Source: Bacteroidota bacterium (GTDB lineage: Bacteria > Bacteroidota > Ignavibacteria > Kapaibacteriales > UBA2268). Taken from it: a stretch of 32,248 nt of DNA. The position numbers were made by a program, and so were the translations under genes. The stretch covers positions 1-32,248 of the forward strand of contig JAJRTW010000045.1 in NCBI GenBank assembly GCA_024278075.1, read 5' to 3'. This document shows, one piece after another, positions 24,819-32,248 of this stretch (within the stretch, counting starts at the first letter, position 1; each line of letters opens with the position of its first letter). The notes beneath the pieces were generated by a model. It ran no database searches. It worked only from the letters and a program-made list of their open reading frames with translations, and was not told the origin of the DNA.

Positions 24819-26633
24819 TTAACTCCTCGTCTTCACTTTCCTTTTATTCTCATCTAATTCCATCTTGCGCAGGCGTATGCTTTGCGGCGTGATTTCAACG
24901 AGTTCATCTTCGGCGATAAATTCAATGGACTGGTCGAGGGACATAAGCCTCGGCGGGCGAAGCGTAACGGTGGCATCTGCGGCGGCGGCACGCATATTAG
25001 TCAGCTTCTTAGTCTTTGTGATATTCACCGTCAGGTCGGTCATTTTGTTCCGTTCGCCAATCACCATACCATTATAGACCTGCGAACCCACGGCTACGAA
25101 AATCTCGCCGCGGTCTTCCATAGCATAGCTGGCATAGGCGGTCACCTGGCCAGGGCGGTCGGCAATGAGAGTGCCGGAATTCCGCTGCGGAATAGGTCCG
25201 AACCACGGCTCGTAGCCATCAAAGAGCGTGTTCATAACGCCACTGCCGCGGGTATCGGTCAGAAACTGGCTGCGAAAGCCAATCAACCCGCGCGAAGGCA
25301 CCATAAATTCCAGATTGGCCCGTCCGCTGCCGGTATTCGTCAAGTTGACCATACGGCCTTTTCTTTTAGATAGCTTCTCGGTAATAACACCCGTGAATTC
25401 TTCCGGCAGGTCAACGAAAACTTGCTCGACCGGCTCTGACTTAATGCCATCAATTGCCTTTGTAATCACCTGCGGTTTGGACACCATAAACTCATATCCC
25501 TCACGGCGCATAGTTTCTATCAGGACGGCCATTTGCAGCTCCCCCCTGCCTGCCACTTCGAAGGCATCGGTACGCCCCGATATTTGATCTACACGCAAGG
25601 AAACATTCGTTAGCATCTCCTTTTGCAGCCTGGCTTTGATATGGCGTGAAGTAAGGAACTTACCTTCGGTTCCGGCGAACGGGCTTGTATTCACATAAAA
25701 TATCATCGAGACCGTCGGCTCGTCAATATCAATCCTCGGCAATGGCTTCGGATTCTCCAGATCGGAAATCGAATCGCCGATATTGACATCCTCAATTCCG
25801 GCAACGGCAATAATATCTCCGGCCTCAACGCTATCCACCATTTTCTTGTCTAAGCCATGGAAAGTATAAATCGCCGAGAATTTCACTCTGCTCCTGTTGC
25901 CGTCCTTTCCGCACAGCGTATACTGTTTGTTCATTTCCAGGATACCGTTTTGCAGTCTGCCAATGAGTATCTGCCCAACATAGGAATCATAATCGAGGCT
26001 TGTTACGAGGAACTGAGGCACCTGTCCCTCATCGATTTCCGGCCCCGGGATTGTTTTAATTATCTCTTCGAACAATGGCTTAAGGTCGGTGGAGCCGTCT
26101 CCGAGTTCGTTGTGCGCGACACCCTCCTTGGCATTTGTGTAAAGGATTGGGAAATCGATTTGCTCGTCGTTGGCGTCGAGGTCGATGAACAGGTCGTAGA
26201 CATCGCTGATGACTTCGTCGATTCTGGCGTCATGGCGGTCAATTTTATTAATGATGAGAATTACCGGCAGCTTGCGGGCGAGAGCTTTCTTGACGACAAA
26301 ACGCGTTTGCGGCAAGGGGCCTTCGCTGGCGTCGACTAGCAGTATAACGCCGTCCACGAGGTTCAGCCCACGCTCCACTTCGCCGCCGAAATCGGCATGG
26401 CCGGGAGTGTCCATAATGTTGATTTTAATATCTTTATACCAAATCGAAGTATTCTTTGCCATGATTGTAATCCCGCGTTCCCGCTCGAGGTCCATGGAAT
26501 CCATAACGCGATCTTCTACTGCCTGGTGCTGCCGGAATGTTCCGCTTTGGCCGAGCATACCGTCAACGAGTGTGGTTTTGCCGTGGTCAACGTGGGCTAT
26601 GATGGCGATGTTTCTGAAGCTCTCTTTTCTCAT
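24819..26633 (-). CDS. typA: Translational GTPase TypA/BipA
   Basis: The 604-residue ribosome-associated GTPase of the EF-G/LepA superfamily is involved in ribosome assembly and stress or low-temperature growth. The G domain shows G1 AHVDHGKTTL (13-22), the switch I region MDLERERGITI (47-57), G3 DTPGHADFGGEVERGL (75-90) and G4 NKIDR. The BipA-specific segments TKAIDGIKSEPVEQVFVDLP and FLTDTRGSGVMNTLFDGYEPW are present, together with the C-terminal RPPRLMSLDQSIEFI. Length and ATG start are standard. It stands alone on the minus strand, with a repeat-dense region downstream and the OmpA-like gene 265 bp upstream. Confidence 0.97.
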   Translation of the reverse strand: MRKESFRNIAIIAHVDHGKTTLVDGMLGQSGTFRQHQAVEDRVMDSMDLERERGITIMAKNTSIWYKDIKINIMDTPGHADFGGEVERGLNLVDGVILLVDASEGPLPQTRFVVKKALARKLPVILIINKIDRHDARIDEVISDVYDLFIDLDANDEQIDFPILYTNAKEGVAHNELGDGSTDLKPLFEEIIKTIPGPEIDEGQVPQFLVTSLDYDSYVGQILIGRLQNGILEMNKQYTLCGKDGNRSRVKFSAIYTFHGLDKKMVDSVEAGDIIAVAGIEDVNIGDSISDLENPKPLPRIDIDEPTVSMIFYVNTSPFAGTEGKFLTSRHIKARLQKEMLTNVSLRVDQISGRTDAFEVAGRGELQMAVLIETMRREGYEFMVSKPQVITKAIDGIKSEPVEQVFVDLPEEFTGVITEKLSKRKGRMVNLTNTGSGRANLEFMVPSRGLIGFRSQFLTDTRGSGVMNTLFDGYEPWFGPIPQRNSGTLIADRPGQVTAYASYAMEDRGEIFVAVGSQVYNGMVIGERNKMTDLTVNITKTKKLTNMRAAAADATVTLRPPRLMSLDQSIEFIAEDELVEITPQSIRLRKMELDENKRKVKTRS

Positions 26634-26898
26634 TATTATCCTGTTGTTTCAAATATTTACAAAGACAGGATTCTATAACGATTATATGATGGTTTTAGTT
26701 GGGTGGCGGGAATATGTAGTGTTCCCCGGTTTGCTCATTTGCGGAATTCATTCCTCATCCTTTTACAAATATCTTATAGCCATATTCGCAATCGGCAAGA
26801 ACATCTCTTACAGCTTTTATTTCAGCAATGGCAAGCCGCACTTAACATCGAATTCTGGGTGGCTTGTTACATCCCCTGTAAAATAGTATATTGGCAAA

Positions 26899-29097
26899 TC
26901 ATTCCACCTTAGTTTCCACGACAATATCAACCGTCCGGCAGTAGAACCTTCCCTCGGGCAGGTCGTTATCGTACAGCAGCCTGCTGCTGCCAACGCCCCG
27001 GACTCCGGCATCGGTTCGGTTTATTGCTGCGGCAGTTACCTGCGCCCGGCGAAGTGAAAGGATTCTGTTGTGTTCATCATCGCCAGTCCTGTCGGTATAA
27101 CCCGAAATTGAAATCTCCGAATCTGCATTTATTCTGCTCTTAATGAAATCAATTATCTTATTGTTAATTCCTGCTATATCGGATTTATCGAAATCGAACA
27201 AAATCATACTGTAGCGGTCAATTATTTTATCCTCAATTTTCTCTTGCCTTTTCTTACGAATGCTGATTAAATCAATAGGCAAGGATCGCTTCTCGGTTAT
27301 CTTTTCCCTGCCGGAGCTGTCCAGAACTGTAAATGAATAGCTAATGGATTCATCAAAGCGAGGTGTAAGCAATTGATTTTGTGACAAGTTCCAGTCGACA
27401 AATTCGGGGAAATCAACGGTAATCGTAGTGTCGAAATTGTTACTGATTCCCTGGGATACCTGCGATGCATTAATCACGGCCATCTTTACCACTGCCCCTG
27501 AATTGGCATAAATGCGGAATCTCGCTATTGCCGGAGTTGCCACACGAAAAGTATCGGATGCAAAGACAGGAGCGAGAATTTCGTATACATTGGAAGATAT
27601 CTCCACGCGGCGGTTTTCTGCCGATTTATCGGGCTCTTCCTCAGGTACGGATGCTTTTTGCGGTAGATTTGCCGCTATTACTTTCATTCTTCTACCGCCG
27701 ATTCCCCATACGGATGAAAGATAATTCCTAATGCTTTCGGCCCTGTTTTTCGACAGCACTTTATTGTTCCTTTCCGTTGCCTGGCCATCGTTGCAGCCAA
27801 TGAGAGTCAACCTTGCCCGCGGATGGTTTCGCATTCTTTTGCCGATTATGTTCAAGGCATTGTAATATGTTGGCAATGTCCGGTTATAGTATAGTCTGCC
27901 AATATTGAAATCGGCTGTATCTGATTTATTAAGTTTAATATACCGCCCGGGAATTACCGATGAATTCTCTTCAAAAAAAATATAATTAAGCAGAGGCTGC
28001 TGCCGCGAAGAGATGAATTCCTCGATTCTGAACACCGGGTTCTTGATTTCTTTGCCGGTCGAATCAACACCGTATAATTCTATTTCCGCAGTAAATTCAT
28101 TTTTTTTCTTTATGAAGATAGTGTCAGTAATGCTAACGTTCTCTGTGATTATCCTTGTATTGCCAATCTCACTGGAAGTAATTGACGTTATCGGAGCGCC
28201 TTGTCTGTAGGTCTTTTCCGCAATGAAATCAGATTCGATAATTATGGTATCGATAATTATGGTATCGATAATTATGGTATCAATGATTCGGATTGTTCTA
28301 TGCTCTTCGCTGATTGGTGGTACGGGCAAGGGGGAATACTTTATTGCAAGCCCCAATTTCAAACTATTAGCCTGCCAGTCGAGGCTGTTCACCACATTGG
28401 TCAATCCTAACGAGTAGAAAAGCTCTGGCGCAAGTCTCAATGTATTTGATTTATTAAGGGGCAGTTCGTAGCCGACGCCAGCCAGAACAGCAACATACAT
28501 GCCTGACGGATCGGGCAAATCACCGGAGAATTCATTTCGAGTGCGTTTTTCGGTATCGACGCCGTTGGAATCTAAGAAAGTGGCACCACTGGCCGGTTTT
28601 ATGATTTGCTCGGCCTGGCTGTATGTTGGGGCCCGGACAACCCCCATCCGAAATCCTCCATATAGAGTTAGCCTGTTGGCCACACGCCAACCCAACATTG
28701 ATTCTATCCCGATATTAGATAATTGTGCATCGATGGAATGTTCGAACTCGCCATCGCTTGCCCTGCCATTTCTTATTACTTTTGTCTTCTCAATTTCAGT
28801 CAGTTCCGCATCGAGCACCGAATAGCCCGCCCGAAATCCGATTAATAATGATTTGGCTATGGGAAATTCATATAGCAGGCCCAATGAAAAGCCGGTGCCA
28901 AAGCCAGATTGGAACCGCTCGCAACAATTTGGAATGCCAGGCAGTTCGGGGAAATCCGCAGAATGAAGGTTTAAATTTAAATTGACATAGCCGCCATTAC
29001 TCGTGCGTAATTCACTCGTGGCAGGCTTTTTATCCTGACTGTTTGATGTGGCAGGTAAAAGAATTAATAATAGAAAGACAAACGCCAAGATTCTCAT
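26899..29097 (-). CDS. Outer-membrane protein with two OmpA-like domains
   Basis: ATG 29097 is preferred over a TTG at 29160 because a signal peptide, MRILAFVFLLLILLPATSNS, begins there, giving 732 residues. Residues about 25-260 look like an outer-membrane beta-barrel of OmpA/PorT type. A linker (about 265-360) contains three DTIII repeats. Two OmpA-like peptidoglycan-binding domains follow: about 370-495 (TLIGCNDGQATERNNKVLSKNRAE, ENRRVEI) and about 625-732 (DKSDI, SGYTDRTGDDEHNRILSLRRAQ, CRTVDIVVE). A beta-sandwich-like segment separates them. The second domain keeps the Asp of GYTD and the Arg near the end that contact diaminopimelate in OmpA; the first has GCND and ENRR. It probably links the outer membrane to the wall at two points. 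Confidence 0.88.
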   Translation of the reverse strand: MRILAFVFLLLILLPATSNSQDKKPATSELRTSNGGYVNLNLNLHSADFPELPGIPNCCERFQSGFGTGFSLGLLYEFPIAKSLLIGFRAGYSVLDAELTEIEKTKVIRNGRASDGEFEHSIDAQLSNIGIESMLGWRVANRLTLYGGFRMGVVRAPTYSQAEQIIKPASGATFLDSNGVDTEKRTRNEFSGDLPDPSGMYVAVLAGVGYELPLNKSNTLRLAPELFYSLGLTNVVNSLDWQANSLKLGLAIKYSPLPVPPISEEHRTIRIIDTIIIDTIIIDTIIIESDFIAEKTYRQGAPITSITSSEIGNTRIITENVSITDTIFIKKKNEFTAEIELYGVDSTGKEIKNPVFRIEEFISSRQQPLLNYIFFEENSSVIPGRYIKLNKSDTADFNIGRLYYNRTLPTYYNALNIIGKRMRNHPRARLTLIGCNDGQATERNNKVLSKNRAESIRNYLSSVWGIGGRRMKVIAANLPQKASVPEEEPDKSAENRRVEISSNVYEILAPVFASDTFRVATPAIARFRIYANSGAVVKMAVINASQVSQGISNNFDTTITVDFPEFVDWNLSQNQLLTPRFDESISYSFTVLDSSGREKITEKRSLPIDLISIRKKRQEKIEDKIIDRYSMILFDFDKSDIAGINNKIIDFIKSRINADSEISISGYTDRTGDDEHNRILSLRRAQVTAAAINRTDAGVRGVGSSRLLYDNDLPEGRFYCRTVDIVVETKVE
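28237..28281. repeat. Three exact 15-bp tandem repeats inside the OmpA-like gene
   Basis: GATAATTATGGTATC occurs three times in direct succession. On the coding strand each copy adds five residues (DTIII register) in the linker between barrel and first OmpA domain. The unit is a multiple of three, so copy-number change would alter linker length without breaking the frame. Confidence 0.9.
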
Positions 29098-29280
29098 AGG
29101 ATTTTCAAAAGTAATCTTTTTTTGACCCGGAACAATTCCATTTAGAGACTTCTTAGTCAAAGACTTATTGCCATCCCCGCGTTAATGAAATAGAAGTGGC
29201 TGCTATATAAATTATATTATGGTCAGGCAGATAGAACAGAAATCACGAATGATCCGTTCGCCAGCCACTGATACAATAAT

Positions 29281-31356
29281 TTAATCTATGTTTTTAATCT
29301 TGTTTATTTTTTCGACTTCACCGGCAAGAATCAGGGAATCATTTTCAGCAATTCGGTAATCAGCTCGCGGGATAGCTTTAATATTGTTTCCGGTTTCGGA
29401 TTCGTTTTTAATCGATAAAACATCCACACCGTATTGCGACCTGATGCCCAGCTCTTTAATCGATTTCCCGATGAAGCTTTTCGGAGCCGGAATCTCAGTT
29501 ATGACATATCCCTCCAGGAATTTAATGTCCTGATCGGCGTTCGATAATGTGATTTTAGTTGCCAGATCCGAGGTGAACTCTATCCTGTCCATTTCCTGCT
29601 GGTATGTATCATTGATGTCCTTTCTCCAGATAGTACCAATCTGCTTTTTAGGGTTCTTCTCATCCATAACCGGCAGGCCGTTATAATCGCACATACTCAT
29701 CCATTTAAGCACCTGGCGGCAGTTATCATTTACAGTGCAGGTTATGATGTCCTTGTCCACCACATCGCCGGCAATTATTAAATATTTCAATGCATCCCTA
29801 TCGAAAGTAAGCAGGAAATCCTTAATGCTGTTCAGCGATATTATTCCCATGAAATCTCCGTTCTTATGATTGACGGCCACGTAGGGCAATTTCCTCGAGA
29901 TTATCATGTTAATTACTTCGCTGAAATTCGAATCCTCCGGAATGCTCTCAAATCTACTCCTGTAAACATCTTTTACGTGCAGAGATTTCATCACATTTAC
30001 CTCTGCCCTTTCCTTGATTTTGATATTCCTGCGTAATAATTTCAGCGTATAAATCGATTCGCGGGAGAGTTTGGACGATACCATCATACTAATCGTACAG
30101 GTAATCATCAGGGGCAAAATAATTGCATTTTCCTTGGTGAGCTCAAAGACTATTATGATTGCAGTTATCGGAGCTCGGGTTGTGCCAGCGACCATCCCAC
30201 CCATGGCAACCAAAGCATACGCCCCGGGCGAGGCGGTATACTCCGGGAAAAGCAAATGAACAAAATGCCCGAAGAAAGCCCCTATCATCGCCCCCATGAA
30301 CAGAGCCGGGGCAAAGATGCCCCCCGAGCCGCCCGAACCCAATGTTATGGATGTTGCAAATATCTTAACGAAAATCAATACAATTGCAAGCTCCCATACT
30401 TCCTTGCCGTTCAAAGCAAGATTTATCGAATCATATCCGACACCCATAATTTCGGGATATACTATCGCAATGCAACCGATAATTACCCCGCCTATTGTTG
30501 CCTTCAGATATGCCGGTATCTTAAGTTTGTTGTCCCATAGGTCTTCTGAAGCGTATAGTACCTTAATAAATAAGTAAGAAACCAGGCCGCTAAGCAGCCC
30601 CAGAACAAAGTAAAAACCAATTTCATAGGGGCTGGCCAAAGTATAGTGTGGCACCTGAAATGCGGCAAAATCACCCTCGAACGTATGCGATACGACGGTG
30701 GCCATTACAGACGAAATCACAATTGGCGAGAACTGGGCCACAGCAAAATCCATTAATATTATTTCCACCGCAAATAATGCCCCTGCAACCGGCGCATTGA
30801 AAGCTGCGGCAATTCCGGCAGCCGCTCCGCATCCTACTAATGTTTTCATTCTCTTGGACGGAACCCGGAAGAATTGCCCGATGGAAGAGCCGAGGCTTGC
30901 TCCTATCTGGATAATCGGCCCCTCTCTGCCAACCGACCCGCCCGTGCCAATCGTAACGGCCGAAGCAAATGCTTTTACGAATGCTACACGCGGCCTTATC
31001 GCCCCGCCTTTCAGCAGTATTGCCTGCATCACCTCAGGTACGCCATGCCCTTTGGCCTCAGGAGCAAAGAAATATATTACAGGGCCGACTATCAATCCGC
31101 CAATCGCAGGTATCAGTATTTTGATGTACCACGGCATATCCATTATATTCTGCAAAAGCGAACCGTCGCCGGGAAATGATAAATCAGACATCCACGAGAT
31201 CATCGCCCTTATGCCAACAGCCCCCAACCCGCCCAGGATACCGATAATGATGGCAAGTATTATCATGAAGAGATGCTCGGTCATGTGGGCTTTTCTGATC
31301 AAACGGCTCACCAGAAGGGAAGCCTGAATATTGATATTCCGGAAGAAATTCGGCAT
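29281..31356 (-). CDS. ClC-type chloride channel/transporter with CBS pair and RCK_C-like domain
   Basis: The 691-residue integral membrane protein has an N-terminal ClC domain (about 25-435) with GHGVPEV (103-109), GTGGSVGREGP (137-147, gating Glu145), GSGGSGGIFAP (340-350) and a Tyr at 436. Two CBS domains follow (about 463-590; LHVKDVYRSRFESIPED, GLPVMDEKNPKKQIGTI). The C-terminal 75 residues (about 612-691) look like a TrkA/RCK_C domain (EIPAPKSFIGKSIKELGIRSQYGVDVLSI ending SLILAGEVEKI, given here by its ends only). The position of the internal proton glutamate of E. coli ClcA is Ile199, after the conserved Glu198. This pattern resembles chloride channels rather than exchangers. It is a single gene. 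Nucleotide or other ligand control through the CBS and RCK_C parts is inferred. Confidence 0.92.
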   Translation of the reverse strand: MPNFFRNINIQASLLVSRLIRKAHMTEHLFMIILAIIIGILGGLGAVGIRAMISWMSDLSFPGDGSLLQNIMDMPWYIKILIPAIGGLIVGPVIYFFAPEAKGHGVPEVMQAILLKGGAIRPRVAFVKAFASAVTIGTGGSVGREGPIIQIGASLGSSIGQFFRVPSKRMKTLVGCGAAAGIAAAFNAPVAGALFAVEIILMDFAVAQFSPIVISSVMATVVSHTFEGDFAAFQVPHYTLASPYEIGFYFVLGLLSGLVSYLFIKVLYASEDLWDNKLKIPAYLKATIGGVIIGCIAIVYPEIMGVGYDSINLALNGKEVWELAIVLIFVKIFATSITLGSGGSGGIFAPALFMGAMIGAFFGHFVHLLFPEYTASPGAYALVAMGGMVAGTTRAPITAIIIVFELTKENAIILPLMITCTISMMVSSKLSRESIYTLKLLRRNIKIKERAEVNVMKSLHVKDVYRSRFESIPEDSNFSEVINMIISRKLPYVAVNHKNGDFMGIISLNSIKDFLLTFDRDALKYLIIAGDVVDKDIITCTVNDNCRQVLKWMSMCDYNGLPVMDEKNPKKQIGTIWRKDINDTYQQEMDRIEFTSDLATKITLSNADQDIKFLEGYVITEIPAPKSFIGKSIKELGIRSQYGVDVLSIKNESETGNNIKAIPRADYRIAENDSLILAGEVEKINKIKNID

Positions 31357-31471
31357 TGAAAAATAATTTCCAAAAAGTGTATCGGGTACGAAGTCAAAAT
31401 TAAGATATTATAGCTACTAAATAAAGAAATGATTTGATTCTTTCTGTCATTCGGCGCAAGCAGGGATTCAT

Positions 31472-31873
31472 TCACGCGGCAATTGATTTTAGCCTGGCCA
31501 CAAATTCATCGGGCAACCGCACCTTTTGACCCGAAGCTTTATCAACAGCTATATGCACGGTTGATGCCTTCCCGGCCAGCTTTCCCTTTTTCGATAATTC
31601 ATATTCGAGTGTGAAAGATGATTCGCCAATTCGGCCTAATACGATACGGATTTCAATATTATCACCGATTGTTATTGGCAGGTAAAAATCCGATTCTGCG
31701 TGAATGACAGGCAGAGAAAATGAAGACTCTTCCAAAATAAACTTAATGCTAAACCCGGCCTCAGTTAGCATTCCTTCGTAGGCCCGATGGATAATATCAA
31801 ACTGCCGTGCAAAATAAATTACGCCGGCAGCATCGGTATCTCCAAGATTTATCAATGTGTTATATTCAAACAT
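31472..31873 (-). CDS. Hot-dog fold acyl-CoA thioesterase (4HBT/YbgC-like)
   Basis: The 133-residue single-domain hot-dog thioesterase hydrolyses acyl-CoA or aroyl-CoA esters. The signature GDTDAAGVIYFARQFDIIHR (11-30) holds the catalytic Asp14, equivalent to Asp17 of 4-hydroxybenzoyl-CoA thioesterase. The later strands IRIVLGRIGESSFTLEYEL and KASTVHIAVD are typical. The variant DxDAAGVxYF is also found in 1,4-dihydroxy-2-naphthoyl-CoA hydrolases of menaquinone or phylloquinone synthesis, so that role is possible, but no men genes are in the window. ATG 31873 is the natural start. It lies 115 bp upstream of the ClC gene on the same strand, and a tandem minisatellite begins 88 bp before it. 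Confidence 0.9.
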   Translation of the reverse strand: MFEYNTLINLGDTDAAGVIYFARQFDIIHRAYEGMLTEAGFSIKFILEESSFSLPVIHAESDFYLPITIGDNIEIRIVLGRIGESSFTLEYELSKKGKLAGKASTVHIAVDKASGQKVRLPDEFVARLKSIAA

Positions 31874-32248
31874 AGACGTCTTAATAATCTAATTTGCTGT
31901 ATCTTACATAATAAAATTACAAAAAAATGAATTAACAGAATCAATTAATTTCAATAAATGGTTTTAACGAATTCCTATTATTGATTTTAACGAATTCCTA
32001 TTATTGATTTTAACGAATTCCTATTATTGATTTTAACGAATTCCTATTTATTGATTTTAACGAATTCCTATTTATTGATTTTAACGAATTCCTATTATTG
32101 ATTTTAACGAATTCCTATTTATTGATTTTAACGAATTCCTATTTATTGATTTTAACGAATTCCTATTATTGATTTTAACGAATTCCTATTATTGATTTTA
32201 ACGAATTTCGTAAATTGCAGGCATTCGGAACCAGACATGAATCATAAC
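31874..32248. other. Right-end intergenic region
   Basis: No gene is seen. The first 88 bp should hold the thioesterase promoter and are A/T-rich. The rest is the tandem array at 31962-32207 and 41 bp of flank. Confidence 0.6.
31962..32207. repeat. Tandem minisatellite, ten 23/24-bp units plus partial
   Basis: Each unit begins TTTTAACGAATTCCTATT and ends ATTGA. The ten full copies are 23, 23, 23, 24, 24, 23, 24, 24, 23 and 23 bp long, differing only in one T of the TATT(T)ATTGA part. A partial eleventh ends at 32207. There are no spacers, so this is not a CRISPR. Near-perfect identity points to recent expansion. Confidence 0.95.

Noticed and set aside
24882-25373. A 163-residue open frame on the plus strand across typA
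   Set aside because: It is antisense to a highly conserved GTPase gene with textbook motifs, has no ribosome site and no recognisable domain; codon bias of typA explains it.
26209-26886. A 225-residue open frame on the plus strand overlapping the start of typA
   Set aside because: Most of it is the antisense of the conserved G domain; the tail runs into AT-rich intergenic DNA with no family-like sequence.
26899-29160. TTG start at 29160 for the OmpA-like protein
   Set aside because: It would bury the signal peptide 21 residues inside the protein; ATG 29097 begins exactly at the signal peptide.
31395-31402. Promoter box TAATTTTG before the ClC gene (minus strand)
   Set aside because: No -33 element is found at the right distance in this A/T-rich stretch, so chance is likely.
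31962-32207. CRISPR array
   Set aside because: Units abut with no spacers and differ by only one base in length; no cas genes are nearby.

Overview
The window looks like a chromosomal segment of a Gram-negative bacterium of the Bacteroidota/Chlorobiota (FCB) lineage. Supporting signs are three proteins with type IX secretion (T9SS) C-terminal sorting domains, a PorV/PorQ-type outer-membrane protein, a DciA-like (DUF721) gene directly before gyrB, a DUF1800/DUF1501 gene pair, AT-rich intergenic DNA and a Bacteroidota-type promoter (TTG, 19-bp spacer, TAnnTTTG) before gyrB. An Ignavibacteria- or Kapabacteria-like member would fit, but that placement is inference. I see no tRNA, rRNA, CRISPR array or intact insertion sequence.

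Layout. 1-495 is a gene-free cluster of palindromic and dispersed repeats. 496-2817 (-) encodes a membrane-anchored double-GAF protein with a degenerate GGDEF domain. 3401-6616 (+) is a two-gene DUF1800-DUF1501 operon with strong Shine-Dalgarno sites and a hairpin terminator; the second product carries a Tat-like signal and a T9SS tail. 6617-7150 holds a MITE-like repeat. 7151-7765 (-) is an ECF sigma factor. 7906-9275 (-) is a secreted DUF3887-alpha/beta hydrolase broken by one frameshift. 9504-11906 (-) is gyrB preceded by the dciA-like gene. 12262-16754 (+) carries a single-pass envelope protein with a TPR-like part, a very short T9SS cargo, a PorV-like barrel and a SpoU RNA methyltransferase. 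16755-17469 is AT-rich with short repeats. 17470-19161 (+) is a Rossmann-fold dehydrogenase-like protein. 19557-24227 (+) is a ~1556-residue T9SS-secreted protein followed by a clear terminator. 24287-24818 is a dense repeat cluster that also holds an orphan gene start. 24819-31873 (-) carries typA/bipA, a double-OmpA-domain envelope protein, a ClC-CBS-RCK_C chloride transport protein and a hot-dog thioesterase. The window ends in a 23/24-bp tandem minisatellite (31962-32207).

How it fits together. Much of the content concerns the cell envelope: T9SS cargo, a PorV-like shuttle or porin, OmpA-type peptidoglycan anchors and a ClC protein. This is interleaved with housekeeping genes (gyrB, dciA-like, typA, spoU). 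The most unusual part is the non-coding DNA: at least six short repeat families occupy the gaps. One of them is a 19-nt palindrome present in at least five copies, with paired substitutions that keep it palindromic. I did not find a clearly new multi-gene defence or metabolic system. The best leads are the palindrome family, the DUF1800/DUF1501 pair (possible Tat then T9SS export), and the ClC-CBS-RCK_C fusion with a channel-like residue pattern.
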